DNA of 64,000 bases from Streptomyces avidinii (GTDB lineage Bacteria > Actinomycetota > Actinomycetes > Streptomycetales > Streptomycetaceae). Location: contig NZ_BMVL01000021.1 of NCBI RefSeq assembly GCF_014650695.1, forward strand, positions 1 through 64,000, read 5' to 3'. The translations under genes and the position numbers were made by a program. Below are positions 53,792 through 63,044 of the stretch, in pieces; position 1 is the stretch's first letter; each line of letters opens with the position of its first letter. Under the pieces are notes generated by a model. The model was given only the letters and a program-made list of their open reading frames with translations, did not search any database and was not told the origin of the DNA.

Positions 53792-54589
53792 CTAGATCTT
53801 CGCCTCGCGGTGGAAGGCCGAGCGGGCCCACAGGAAGCCGAGGACGCTGAGGACGACACCCCAACCGAGCGCGAGCCATGCGCTGTCGCCGATCTCCGTC
53901 CCCATGAGCAGGCCGCGGAGGGTGTCGGTCATCGGGGTGAAGGGCTGGTACTCGGCGAACCAGCGCAGTCCGACCGGCATGGACTCCGGCGGGACGATCG
54001 CGCTGCCGAGGAAGGGCAGGAAGGTCAGCGGCATGGGCGCGTTGCTGGCCGCTTCCACACTGCTGGAGCCCAGACCGATCGCCGCGGACAGCCAACTGAG
54101 GCCGAAGGCGAGCAGGGCCAGGATGCCGAGGGCGGCGAGCCACTCGACGACGGTGGCGTTGGGCCGGAAGCCCACCAGGAGCGCGACACCGATGACCAGG
54201 GCCAGGCTGATCATGGTCTGGATGACATTGCCCACCACGTGCCCGGTCAGCACGGAGGAGCGCGAGATCGACATGGTGCGGAAGCGGTTGATGATGCCTT
54301 CGGTCATGTCCGTGCAGACCGACACGGCGGTCGAGACCGCTCCGGCGGTGGCTGCCATCAGGAGGATGCCGGGGGCCACGAAGTTGGTGTAGTCGCCGCG
54401 GCCACCCGAACCGCCGCCCGGAAGTTCGATGCCGGCGCCGAGCGCTCCGCCGAAGACGTAGACGAACAGCAGGAGCATCAGGACCGGCATCGCGACGATC
54501 GAGATCGTCATCGACGGGTAGCGCCGTGCGTGCTTGAGGTTGCGGCGCAGCATCGTCATCGAGTCGCGCATCGCGTACGTGGTGCTCAT
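53792..54589 (-). CDS. DrrB-type ABC-2 permease
   Basis: A 265-residue ABC-2 permease with six predicted membrane helices. It has DSMTMLRRNLKHARRYPSMTISIVAMPVLMLLLFVYVFGGALG at the N-terminus and the EMPVGLRWFAEYQPFTPMTDTLRGLLMG-type segment near the end, as in the daunorubicin exporter DrrB. It partners the ATPase whose stop it overlaps by 4 bp. The substrate is probably a natural product or drug. Confidence 0.93.
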   Translation of the reverse strand: MSTTYAMRDSMTMLRRNLKHARRYPSMTISIVAMPVLMLLLFVYVFGGALGAGIELPGGGSGGRGDYTNFVAPGILLMAATAGAVSTAVSVCTDMTEGIINRFRTMSISRSSVLTGHVVGNVIQTMISLALVIGVALLVGFRPNATVVEWLAALGILALLAFGLSWLSAAIGLGSSSVEAASNAPMPLTFLPFLGSAIVPPESMPVGLRWFAEYQPFTPMTDTLRGLLMGTEIGDSAWLALGWGVVLSVLGFLWARSAFHREAKI

Positions 54590-55599
54590 CGGCGGGCCTC
54601 CTGCGCCGTGTCGGCGGGGCCGGGAACGGTGGTCGCGTGGTGGCGCGACCCGTCACCGGTGAGGGCGAGGAAGACGTCGTCCAGGTCGGGCGTGTGGACG
54701 GTCAGTGCGTCCGCCGAGACACCGGCGCCCTCCAGCAGGTCGAGTACGGCGCGCAGTGCGGGGATGCTGCCGTCGCTCGGGATCTGCAGGGTGAGCTTCT
54801 CCTCGTCGCGGGCACCCTCGTCGAGTTCGAGCCGGCGGGAGGCGGCGTCCAGGCTGAGCACGTCGGAGAACTGGAGGCGGATGTGGCCGCCGGGGATACG
54901 GCGCTTGAGCTCGTCCGCGGTGCCCTCGGCAACGATCCTGCCCTGGTCGAGGACGGCGATCCGGTCGGCGAGCCGGTCGGCCTCCTCCAGGTACTGCGTG
55001 GTGAGGAAGATCGTCACGCCCTGGGCGGTGAGCTGCTGGATCAGGTGCCACATGGTGCGGCGACTGCGCGGGTCGAGGCCGGTGGTCGGCTCGTCGAGGA
55101 AGATCAGGCTCGGGTTGCCGACGAGGGTCATCGCCAGGTCCAGCTTGCGGCGCATGCCACCGGAGAAGGTGGAGGCCATCTTGCCGGCCACGTCGGCGAG
55201 TTCGAACTGCCGGAGTAACTCGGCGGTGCGGCGCTTGCCCTCTGCGCGGTCCAGGTGGTGCAGGTCCGCCATGAGCAGCATGTTCTCCTCGGCGGTCAGC
55301 AGCCCGTCCACCGCGGCGAACTGGCCGGTGACACCGATCCGGGCACGGACGGCGTCCGCGCTCCGCTCCAGCGAGTGCCCCGCCACGGTCGCCTCGCCGG
55401 CGTCGGCGGCGATGAGCGTGGAGAGGATCTGGACCGTGGTGGTCTTCCCCGCCCCGTTCGGGCCGAGCAGCGCGAAGATCGTGCCCGCCTGCACGTGCAG
55501 GTCTATCCCGTCGAGTACGACCTTCTCGCCGTACGACTTGCGCAGGCCGACTGCTCTGATCCCCTGGGGCGGGGCCATCCGTTCGGTCGCGGCACTCAT
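54586..55599 (-). CDS. DrrA-type ABC transporter ATPase
   Basis: A 337-residue ATPase of the daunorubicin resistance (DrrA) family. It has Walker A LGPNGAGKTTT, the signature TFSGGMRRKLDLAM, Walker B LIFLDEPTTGLD and the DrrA-type C-terminal extension ending in LDDVFLALTGDG. It energises the DrrB-like permease. It lies downstream of the DUF4097 gene with a 45-bp gap, so an operon of four genes (RHH, DUF4097, ATPase, permease) is likely. Confidence 0.94.
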   Translation of the reverse strand: MSAATERMAPPQGIRAVGLRKSYGEKVVLDGIDLHVQAGTIFALLGPNGAGKTTTVQILSTLIAADAGEATVAGHSLERSADAVRARIGVTGQFAAVDGLLTAEENMLLMADLHHLDRAEGKRRTAELLRQFELADVAGKMASTFSGGMRRKLDLAMTLVGNPSLIFLDEPTTGLDPRSRRTMWHLIQQLTAQGVTIFLTTQYLEEADRLADRIAVLDQGRIVAEGTADELKRRIPGGHIRLQFSDVLSLDAASRRLELDEGARDEEKLTLQIPSDGSIPALRAVLDLLEGAGVSADALTVHTPDLDDVFLALTGDGSRHHATTVPGPADTAQEARR

Positions 55600-55644
55600 T
55601 GCGCCCCCTCCGTTTCGTAGCGGTCTCGAGGCAGAGCTCCCACG

Positions 55645-56493
55645 TCAGGCGCCCGGCGCACGCTGGATGGTGATGTCACCGAGGCTGGTCCTCGCGTGCA
55701 CCTTGACGGTCTCCGCACCCGCTGCGGGGCCCTCGGCGGACCCCAGGGCGCTGTAGACCGTCCCGGCCTGGGAGTTGATGTCGAGCCAGGCGGCAGTCCC
55801 CTGGCGGATCCCGACTTCGACGTTGCCGGCTTTGGTCTGGAGCTCGACCGTGCCGCGTGCCACTTCCTCGATGCGTACGTTGCCGTTCGAGCTCTTTGAC
55901 GACACCGACCCTTGCGCCCGGCCGACCGTGATGTTGCCATTGGCGACCTTCAGCCGCAGATCGCCCGCCACGTCGTCCAGCCACGTGTTGCCGTTGGAGT
56001 TCTTGATGTCGGCATCGCCGCCGACCGTACGGATTCGCACCTCGCCGGACCCGGTGGTGATGTCGACGTCACCCGCCGCCGTGTCGAGGTGCACGTCCCC
56101 GTGCTGCGTCTTGAGTCGCGCCGCGCCGGCCCGGTCGAGCCGGATGTCCCCGGCGCTGGTACGGACCTCGCACTCGCCCAGCGTCCCCTTGCAGCTGATG
56201 TCACCCATCTCCAGCGTGCCGTGCAGCCGCGATCCCTCGGGCAGGGCGACATCGACCGTGACGGAGCCCCGGGCGGAGAACAGCCCGCGCGCCCTCGGGG
56301 TCCGGATCGACAGCGTGCCGTCGGTGAACTCCACCCTGGTCTCCTCGGCGGCGCGGATGTCGTCCTTGTCGCCGGCGGTGCGCGGCTGGATCTCGACCAC
56401 CGTGTCGGTGCGCTCCGCCGCACTGATCCGGGCGACTCCGACCTCCACGTGGATGGTCGCGGTGATGGGTCCCTTGGTCTCGTAAGAAGGCAT
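55645..56493 (-). CDS. DUF4097 beta-strand repeat protein
   Basis: A 282-residue protein composed of short repeating beta strands, such as VRTSAGDIRLDRAGAARLKTQHGDVHLDTAAGDVDITTGSGEVRIRTVGGDADIKNSNGNTWLDDVAGDLRLKVANGNITVG in pieces of 10-12 residues. This is the beta-helix pattern of the DUF4097 family. There is no signal peptide or membrane span. Function is unknown; in Streptomyces it is often found next to DrrAB-type exporters and a small DNA-binding protein, as here. Confidence 0.88.
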   Translation of the reverse strand: MPSYETKGPITATIHVEVGVARISAAERTDTVVEIQPRTAGDKDDIRAAEETRVEFTDGTLSIRTPRARGLFSARGSVTVDVALPEGSRLHGTLEMGDISCKGTLGECEVRTSAGDIRLDRAGAARLKTQHGDVHLDTAAGDVDITTGSGEVRIRTVGGDADIKNSNGNTWLDDVAGDLRLKVANGNITVGRAQGSVSSKSSNGNVRIEEVARGTVELQTKAGNVEVGIRQGTAAWLDINSQAGTVYSALGSAEGPAAGAETVKVHARTSLGDITIQRAPGA

Positions 56494-56608
56494 GGCTGTC
56501 CCGTCCTCGTGAGTCTGGTGATCGCCCCCGCGCCGGGGACGTGAAGAAGTGAGCGAGAGCGATCGGCCTCTCGCACGCCGAAACGGTGCTCCGGCGGAGC
56601 TGGACGGC

Positions 56609-57139
56609 CTAGCTCACCCAGCCCGTGAAGCTCTTGCGCCCGCCGCTCCGCTGGGCCTCCGGCCGGTCGCCCTGCCGGCCGCCACCGGGCTCAAGGGCCC
56701 CCGAAACGGCCCTGACGAGCCACGCGTTGAGCGACAAGCCCTCCCGCGCGGCCACCTGCTCCGCACGCGTCTTGACGTGGCCCGGGAGGCGGAGATTGAT
56801 CCGGGCGGTACTGCTGTCCTCCCCTTCCGGCACGACGGGCACGGCGGGCAGGGCGTGCGCCTCGTCGAAACCCTGCGCCACGAAGGGCTCTTCCCTCGGC
56901 GGCGCGGTCACGACGAACTCGGGCTCCAGCCCCCGCAACCGCACGTCGACCGAGCCCGGAGCGAGCTCCCGGGTGACCTCCCCCATCGCGTCCGACAGGG
57001 CGTTCAGCAGGGTGAGTCTGGCTGCCGACTCCAGCGGCGCGGTGATGCGCTCGGCAAGAGCGCGAGCTTCTTCGCCACCCGCTTGGGCGGCGACCGCGAG
57101 CTCGTTCCGAAGGCTTGCGACATAGGGCGTGAGGTCCAT
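56609..57139 (-). CDS. HicB-like ribbon-helix-helix protein
   Basis: A 176-residue protein. The first 110 residues are helical and acidic, with a segment VDVRLRGLEPEFVVTAPP. The C-terminal part holds a ribbon-helix-helix DNA-binding motif (TARINLRLPGHVKTRAEQVAAREGLSLNAWLVRAVSGAL), as in HicB-type antitoxins and Arc-like repressors. No HicA-type toxin gene is adjacent, so a regulator of the DUF4097-DrrAB genes is more likely than a toxin-antitoxin unit. ATG 57139 is used; ATG 57151 is possible. Confidence 0.82.
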   Translation of the reverse strand: MDLTPYVASLRNELAVAAQAGGEEARALAERITAPLESAARLTLLNALSDAMGEVTRELAPGSVDVRLRGLEPEFVVTAPPREEPFVAQGFDEAHALPAVPVVPEGEDSSTARINLRLPGHVKTRAEQVAAREGLSLNAWLVRAVSGALEPGGGRQGDRPEAQRSGGRKSFTGWVS

Positions 57140-57149
57140 GTCCCCCAGC

Positions 57150-57250
57150 ATGACACACACCTGGCACCACGTCGAGCCAATCTGGCGCCACAATCGCCGA
57201 GGTTCACAAAGGTGCAGGTCAGCGCGTGTGCCACACATGCGCCACTCTGA
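57150..57250. promoter_or_regulatory. array of TGGCGCCA-like operators
   Basis: Upstream of the ribbon-helix-helix gene lie TGGCACCAC (57162-57170), TGGCGCCAC (57183-57191) and GTGTGCCACAC (57227-57237), with GCGCCAC at 57240-57246. The same elements occur upstream of the MMPL gene. Confidence 0.52.
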
Positions 57251-57469
57251 GCCACCCAGACGCCATGCGCCGAAGAATCAGCCCACTGTCCGCGCACGGG
57301 ACAGGCACGTCTTCCGGCCTTCGCGAATGCCGCGCCCGCCGCCTGAGAAGGAAACGGGAAACCGTACCGATCACCTCGTCCGTCCGGACGGGGTTGCCGC
57401 ACTCTTTCCTCGGCGCCGACGGGGCGTTGACCGCCCTGGTCACCGCGCCTTCCGACGCCACACCTTGCG

Positions 57470-57740
57470 GTCGAAGCCGTGCTCGACCGTCCAGCACGAC
57501 CAGGAGCGGCTCGACAGGCTCGCCGAGGTACGCAACGACAAGGCGGTCTGGGGGCACCGATGCACGTACGAACAGAGCAAGCGCCAGTACCTGGGCGAGG
57601 ACGTCCTGAAGGACACGGGCAGCGCCGCGGTCCGGTGGCTAGCCAAGAACGACGAACATGTGGAACGGATGGTGGCGGACCTGGGCCTGCTCGCCCGGCG
57701 CACCTCCGCGGCCAATGACACCGAGGTTCCCGAGCGCCAG
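57470..57740 (+). pseudogene. probable gene remnant
   Basis: About 85 codons with strong G+C third-position bias read HDQERLDRLAEVRNDKAVWG, then TYEQSKRQYLGEDVLKDTGS, then WLAKNDEHVERMVADLGLLA, then ANDTEVPER. The sequence has the feel of a conserved soluble helical protein. No start with a ribosome site is found on the left, and the downstream sequence turns to unlikely residues. I read it as the middle of a decayed gene of unknown function. Confidence 0.35.
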
Positions 57741-57900
57741 CATGGTCCGCCGGTCGTCCTCACCCGTGAATCCCATGGCGTCGAACAAGCCGGCCAGATG
57801 GTCCGCGGCGGTGCGCTGCTGTTCTGCGGGGGCCGGGGACTCCGTCTGGCAGTCCGGGCCGGTCGGCTGCTCGGGGCTGCTCCCTGAGGAGTTCTCGCAG

Positions 57901-58323
57901 ACGAGCACTCTGGCCGCGTCGGGGGCGCCGGGGGCGTCGACGCTGCTCGGCCTCATGGTGACGGACTCCTGGACGCACGCCCGTGGCCTCGTCGCACGGC
58001 GCTTCGCACACACCACCACGGGCGGCGCCACCGTCACCGGCCTGGACGACGCCCGGGCCCGGCTCCTCTCCGCGGACACCGCACAGGAGGAGCAGACCGC
58101 CCTGGACATCGCTCTTCACCTCCGCCGAGCGGTCGACTCCGGAGACCTCACCGCCGACGAACTGCGCGCCCTCTCGACCGCGCTGGAGCAACTCGCCGCG
58201 CCCCCGCCGGCGCACCCGGTCACCGTGCACAACGAGATCACCGGCGGCACCCAACACGGCCCCGTCATCCAGTCGGGCCGCATCACGGGCCTGTCCTTCG
58301 GCGGCAGGGAGCCGTGGACGTGA
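57901..58323 (+). CDS. small membrane-anchored protein with RHIM-like C-terminus
   Basis: About 140 residues. A hydrophobic N-terminal segment (TLAASGAPGASTLLGLMVTD) is followed by a helical middle (DDARARLLSADTAQEEQTALDIALHLRRAVDSGDLTADELRALSTAL). The Gly-rich end reads VHNEITGGTQHGPVIQSGRI, then TGLSFGG. That C-terminal N-x-I-x-G-x-x-x-G-P-V-I-Q-x-G pattern recurs in short Streptomyces proteins and resembles RHIM-like amyloid signalling motifs. GAGGAG lies 9 bp before an in-frame ACG at 57901 where an ATG would be expected. The first canonical start is ATG 57955, which would cut off most of the hydrophobic segment. Confidence 0.6.
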   Translation, partial: TSTLAASGAPGASTLLGLMVTDSWTHARGLVARRFAHTTTGGATVTGLDDARARLLSADTAQEEQTALDIALHLRRAVDSGDLTADELRALSTALEQLAAPPPAHPVTVHNEITGGTQHGPVIQSGRITGLSFGGREPWT

Positions 58324-58470
58324 TCCCCCCGGGCAGGGCGGCCCGCTCGGTCGGCCCGGTTGCCCGCCGCCCCGTGGTCGCGCAGAAAAGCCCGGTGCGT
58401 CGATGAGGGGAGGCGGAGGGTGACGCCGGCCGGACCGCCCGGGTACCCCGGACCCGGCGCATCCGTCGTA

Positions 58471-59283
58471 TCAGCTCAGCGCCGCTGTGAACAGGAAGTT
58501 GCGCGGGACCTGCGGTACCTGGCGCGGCAGCACGAGGTAGGGCCAGCGGCCGGAGTCCTCCTCACCCGGCTGCTTGATCTCCTCGACGGCCCAGCCGCAC
58601 TCCTGGAGCAGCTCCTCCGGTGCGTCGGTGCCGAACAGCCAAGGGGCTCCGTCCTCCTCGAGCGCCTTGATGAACGGCCGGGCCACCGGGTTGTTGAGCG
58701 CCGCGGTGCTGATGAGGTCGCCGGCCACCCGGGCTCCCGGGCCGGAGAGCCCGGCCAGGGTCTCCAGGAGTCCGCGCACGGCCTTCTCCTCCAGGTAGTA
58801 CAGCAGGCCCTCGACGATCCACAGCGTGCGCGCCTCGGTGCTGAACCCCGCTTCGCGCAGCGCCGCTTCCCAGGAGCCTGCGAGGTCGACGCCGACGGTG
58901 ACGCGCGTCAGCCCCGGGGACGGGGTCGCATCGGCAAGCAGCTCCGCCTTGACGTCCAGCAGCGCGGCGCGGTCGAGCTCGAAGACGCGGACTTCGCGGC
59001 CCCAGGCGAGCCGGTAGGGGCGGGTGTCCATACCGGCGGCGACGAGGACGACCTGGTCGATGTCGTGCTTCTCCAGTGCGTTCAGCAGCACCTGGTCGAG
59101 ATAGGCCGTACGCAGCGCCAGGTAGTCGACCGTGACCGGGCTGGCGTACCGCTTGAGCAGTTCGAAGCCCTTGTCGCCGGCCACTGTGCGGGCGTACGGG
59201 TCGTTGAACAGCGCGTCCTCGCGTTCCGTTTCGAGCGCGCGGGCGGCGGCGGTCCACTGGGCGGTGTAGGAAACGGCTTCCAT
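58471..59283 (-). CDS. LCMT-family class I SAM methyltransferase
   Basis: A 270-residue methyltransferase of the PPM1/LCMT-like group common in actinobacterial secondary metabolism. It has TAQWTAAARALETEREDALFNDPYARTVAG at the N-terminus, the SAM motif VVLVAAGMDTRPYRL and VRVFELDRAALLDVKAELL. It probably O-methylates a natural-product intermediate. GAGGAG precedes the chosen ATG by 9 bp. It lies 35 bp after the hydroxylase stop, so the two are likely one operon with the MFS exporter. Confidence 0.9.
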   Translation of the reverse strand: MEAVSYTAQWTAAARALETEREDALFNDPYARTVAGDKGFELLKRYASPVTVDYLALRTAYLDQVLLNALEKHDIDQVVLVAAGMDTRPYRLAWGREVRVFELDRAALLDVKAELLADATPSPGLTRVTVGVDLAGSWEAALREAGFSTEARTLWIVEGLLYYLEEKAVRGLLETLAGLSGPGARVAGDLISTAALNNPVARPFIKALEEDGAPWLFGTDAPEELLQECGWAVEEIKQPGEEDSGRWPYLVLPRQVPQVPRNFLFTAALS

Positions 59284-59318
59284 GGCGGTGTGCTCCTCAG
59301 GAGGGTGCGGGCCGGGTG

Positions 59319-60971
59319 TCACTGTGCACCTCGGCTTCCTTCAAGGTCGGGGCGGCCCAGCAGCGTCGACAGCACGGTGGACAAGGTCCTGCCGGGGTCC
59401 GGTACGGCGTCCTGTGCACGCCAGGCGACGAACCCGTCGGGCCTGGCCAGCAGTGCGCCGGCGGGGCCGGTGCCGGCGACCCGCGTCCAGTCGGCCGTGG
59501 GGTCCTGCGTCTGCGCGCCGGCATCGCCGATTCGGTGGACGGCGAGGTCGAGGCCGGCCGCTTCGGCCTGTTCGGCGGCCGCGTCGCACCAGTCGCCACC
59601 GTCGGGTCCGGCCAGCAGGGTCCAGCGGGCCGTCGCCAGGTCGAGTGTGGAGATGCGCTCGCCGGCACGGGTCACCCAGTGGTGCGGCAGCCGTGAGCCG
59701 GGAGTGCCGTCCAGGCAGGCGGCGACGTCCTCGGTGGAGGGCAGCTCGGCGCCGCCGTCGACGACGGCGGCCGAGTCGTAGCGGTACCCGAGGTGCACGA
59801 CCGGGGTGTTGGCCACCCCGGCCTCCTGACGCTGTGCGCCGGCGAAGGGGTTCCAGTGCAGGGCGGGGTGGCGCAGCCTGAGCATTGCCTGGCGCAGGGT
59901 GAAGGCGGCCACGGGGTGCCGCTCGGTGTGATAGGTGTCGAGGAGCGCTTCCGCCGCCCCGCCGTGCAGCACCTGGGCCAGCTTCCAGGCGAGGTTGTGG
60001 GCGTCTGCGATCCCGGTGTTCATGCCGAACGCGCCGAGCGGCGGAATGGTGTGGGCAGCGTCCCCGGCGAGGAAGACGCGTCCCTCCCGGAACCGTTCGG
60101 CGACCCGGGCGGTCAGTCGCCAGGGGGCGGCGCTGAGGACCTCCACGTCGACGGCGGGGTCGCCGATCGCGGCGCGCACGAGCTCCGCGCAGCGCTCGTC
60201 GGTGAAGTCCTCGGGCCCCTGACCGGCCTCGGGGTCGAAGTCCACGTGCAGCATCCAGCGTTCTGCGGCGTCGACGGTGATCAGTACGGCCCATGCACCG
60301 GGTGCCGTGATGTCGGTCATGAACGGCACGCTGCCGAACCGCCCGTACAGATCCGCCCGGAAGACGATGTTCATCTTGGGCACACCGAGCACACCGGGGC
60401 CCTCGACCGCGATGTCCAGCCCGCGGCGCACGGTGCTCGACGCCCCGTCGGCCGCGACCACGAAGTCGGCGTGCACCGTGCTGCCGTCGGCGAACCGGGC
60501 GACGGCTCCGTCCGACCGGGACTCCACCGAGGTCACGGCGGCGTCGTAGCGCACCGTGGCGCCCGCGGCGCGGGCGGCGGGCAGCAGCAGCGCGTCGATC
60601 CGGTCCTGGGGGCAGTTGCCCACCACCTCCACCGGGGTCACCGCGGCGAGGGCCGGGTTGCGGAAGTCCAGGTGACCGCCGACGGGCGGGAACGCGGACT
60701 CCGCCAGAGTGGGTACGGAGTCCTTCCACACGGCGGTACGGGGCCGGACGGATGCGGCGCGGACGGCCTCCTCCAGGCCGGCCTCGCGGAAGAGTTCCAT
60801 CGTGCGCTCGTTGACGCCGAGCGCCCGGGGGTGCTGCATCGGTCCCGGCTGCCGCTCCACCACGAGCGCGGGCACGCCGTGCCGGCCGAGGAAGAGCGCG
60901 GCGGCGAGTCCGACGGTGCCACCGCCGACGACGAGAACCGGAACTCGGGTGGGGACGCGGGTGTCGATCAT
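59319..60971 (-). CDS. aromatic FAD-dependent monooxygenase
   Basis: A 550-residue class A flavoprotein hydroxylase of the type used on aromatic polyketides and phenols. The FAD Rossmann motif is VLVVGGGTVGLAAALFLGRHG. The GD motif is VFLAGDAAHTIPPLGAFGMNTGIADAHNLAWKLA. A C-terminal thioredoxin-like domain is present (HHWVTRAGERISTLDLATARWTLLAGPDG). It uses NAD(P)H and oxygen to hydroxylate its substrate. It sits between the methyltransferase and exporter genes with gaps of 35 and 7 bp. Confidence 0.92.
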   Translation of the reverse strand: MIDTRVPTRVPVLVVGGGTVGLAAALFLGRHGVPALVVERQPGPMQHPRALGVNERTMELFREAGLEEAVRAASVRPRTAVWKDSVPTLAESAFPPVGGHLDFRNPALAAVTPVEVVGNCPQDRIDALLLPAARAAGATVRYDAAVTSVESRSDGAVARFADGSTVHADFVVAADGASSTVRRGLDIAVEGPGVLGVPKMNIVFRADLYGRFGSVPFMTDITAPGAWAVLITVDAAERWMLHVDFDPEAGQGPEDFTDERCAELVRAAIGDPAVDVEVLSAAPWRLTARVAERFREGRVFLAGDAAHTIPPLGAFGMNTGIADAHNLAWKLAQVLHGGAAEALLDTYHTERHPVAAFTLRQAMLRLRHPALHWNPFAGAQRQEAGVANTPVVHLGYRYDSAAVVDGGAELPSTEDVAACLDGTPGSRLPHHWVTRAGERISTLDLATARWTLLAGPDGGDWCDAAAEQAEAAGLDLAVHRIGDAGAQTQDPTADWTRVAGTGPAGALLARPDGFVAWRAQDAVPDPGRTLSTVLSTLLGRPDLEGSRGAQ

Positions 60972-60978
60972 GGGTTCC

Positions 60979-62580
60979 TCACTGGTGGCCGGCGGGCGCG
61001 GGGCCGCCCTCGGGAGAGGACAGGCCGGCCGGCGGCATTCCGGGGGGCTTCATTCCGGGCGGCGGACCGGGGCGGCGCATCTCCTTGGCCATCCGTGTGC
61101 TCACCAGAATGCCGAGCACGCAAATGATGGCGGTGACCATGAAGACGGTGGTCAGTGCCGAGCTGAGGCCGGAGCGGAGCAGCTCGACGACGTCGGCGGG
61201 GAAGGCGGACTGCTGCGAGAAGAGCATTTCGCTGACGCCGCGCGGACCGGCCTGGTGCACGAGCTCCGCGGCCTGGCCCTTGAGCTGCTCGGTCTCGTTG
61301 ACGAAGAGGTAGTACTGGAGCACGCCGAGCATGCTCACGCCGATCATGCCGCCGAACTCACGGGCCAGCTGGGTGATGGACGACCCGATGCCCATCAGGT
61401 GCGGCGGCAGCGCCGACTGGACCGCGATCATCAGGACCGGCAGGCCGACGCCGGTCCCCGCGCCGATCAGCAACGTGTAGGACGCCGTGACCCACGCGGA
61501 GGTGTGGGTGTCCATCGTCATCAGCGTGCCGAACCCCACGGCGAGCAGGAGCATGGAGAGCATTCCCATGACCCGGATGCCCACCTTGAAGATGGCTCGG
61601 CCGGCGACGAGGCTGCCCACGATGCTGGCGACCTGGAAGGGGAAGAGGGTCAGTCCGGTCTTCCCGATCGAGCCGCCCGTCACGCCTTGGGCGAAGACCG
61701 GCACGAAGAAGATCGCGCTGTACATCACCAGGCCGATGACGAAGTTCACCACGAACGCCGCGCTCAGGGCGCTGTTGGAGAACAGGGTCAGCGGGATGAT
61801 CGGCGACTCGTGCCGCCGCTCGACGCGGATGAAGAAGACGAACGCGGCGATGCCGGTCAGCAGGGCCGCCCACACCGACCACTCCCCCAGGTCCCGCTTC
61901 TCGCCGGCCTCGTAGAGGGCGTAGAGCACCCCCGCGATGGCGTACGTGACGAGGACGGCACCGAGGATGTCGACCTTCTGCCCGGAGGCCTCGGTCTGGT
62001 GCTCCCTGTAGTTGCGGTGGATCAGCCAGGCGGCGAGCAGCAGCAGCGGCGGGTTGATGAAGAATGCCCAGCGCCAGCCCACGTACTCGCCGATTCCACT
62101 GCCCACCAGCGGGCCCAGGAGGCTGCTCAGGCCGAAAACGGAGGCGAATACGCCTTGCAGCCGGCTGCGCAGCCGCGGCGGGAACTGGAGGCCGATCGCC
62201 GCCATTCCAATGGGAAACAGCGCGGCCGCGCCCAGTCCCTGGAGCCCGCGCGCCGCCACCAGCTCGGGCATGCTCCGAGCGAATCCACACCAGAGGGAGC
62301 CCACCAGGAAGATGGCGATACCAATATTGATCATGCGCTTGCGGCCGAAATGGTCGGAGAATTTTCCGTACAGCGGCAGCAGGGCGGTGAGCGCCAGCAT
62401 ATAGCTGCCGAAAACCCAGGCCGATAACTCAACATGACCGAACTCGGCAACAATGGTGGGCGTGACGGTTCCCGCGATGGTCGCGTCGAGCGCCGAGACC
62501 GTCATTGCCAGGATAAAACCCCATACCGGGGTGAGTAGATGACCGATGGGTTCTTTCTCGGCAGTCGTCGCAGCACTCAT
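60979..62580 (-). CDS. EmrB/QacA-type MFS multidrug exporter
   Basis: A 533-residue transporter with 14 predicted membrane helices. It has the DHA2 motif C-like GLSSLLGPLVGSGIGEYVGWRWAFFIN and the motif A loop YGKFSDHFGRKR. It probably exports the product of the neighbouring biosynthetic genes. The ATG at 62580 is chosen because AAAGGA lies 11 bp before it. The C-terminus is an unusual Pro/Gly/Met-rich tail. Confidence 0.93.
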   Translation of the reverse strand: MSAATTAEKEPIGHLLTPVWGFILAMTVSALDATIAGTVTPTIVAEFGHVELSAWVFGSYMLALTALLPLYGKFSDHFGRKRMINIGIAIFLVGSLWCGFARSMPELVAARGLQGLGAAALFPIGMAAIGLQFPPRLRSRLQGVFASVFGLSSLLGPLVGSGIGEYVGWRWAFFINPPLLLLAAWLIHRNYREHQTEASGQKVDILGAVLVTYAIAGVLYALYEAGEKRDLGEWSVWAALLTGIAAFVFFIRVERRHESPIIPLTLFSNSALSAAFVVNFVIGLVMYSAIFFVPVFAQGVTGGSIGKTGLTLFPFQVASIVGSLVAGRAIFKVGIRVMGMLSMLLLAVGFGTLMTMDTHTSAWVTASYTLLIGAGTGVGLPVLMIAVQSALPPHLMGIGSSITQLAREFGGMIGVSMLGVLQYYLFVNETEQLKGQAAELVHQAGPRGVSEMLFSQQSAFPADVVELLRSGLSSALTTVFMVTAIICVLGILVSTRMAKEMRRPGPPPGMKPPGMPPAGLSSPEGGPAPAGHQ

Positions 62581-63044
62581 CCGTAACGGTTTCCTTTCCC
62601 CTGCCAACATGTCCTGACGGACCTCCCCCCAGCCTGCAGGAGGCTCGCCGGCGACTCAATTTCCCAACGGTGCAGCCTTGTTGCTCCCCCTTCCCGGTTG
62701 CGCACTCGGGCGTCCGGCCGGCGGCGTGCCGACCATCACTTACCGGACAGTCAGGGACGAAAGGGGCTGCGCGACGATGACGGACCTCGCCGGCACGCGC
62801 ACCCGGGGCACGCTCGGCAGGCGGACCCGTTCCAGGTCCATCGAAGCCACGGACCGAGAAGGGAAGAAGGACGATGACCGGGTACTGAATCCATCCCGCC
62901 GCCTGCAACTCTTTCACGGAGTCCGGCTGAATCTCTCTTCCCAAAGACGCAAACAACGACGTTTCCCGGCCAGGATGTGCAGCAGAACAACATTGAACCG
63001 CGGCCAATACTGGATCCCATCAGCCAGTGGAGGAGCAGGTTTCA
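62581..63044. other. divergent promoter region, no gene seen
   Basis: About 460 bp between the MFS exporter and the PaaK-like ligase. Open frames here lack coding bias and good ribosome sites. The stretch 62890-62990 is A+T-richer and should contain the two promoters. No strong palindrome was noticed. Confidence 0.5.

Noticed and set aside
56609..57139. A HicAB toxin-antitoxin module
   Set aside because: Only the ribbon-helix-helix protein is present. No HicA-like double-stranded-RNA-binding toxin frame is found on either side.
57639..58109. Minus-strand frame containing an AGLFDAMGFTGEDDRRTML-like stretch
   Set aside because: The stretch looks protein-like, but it lies opposite the plus-strand remnant and has no start or ribosome site. 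I could not decide it was real.
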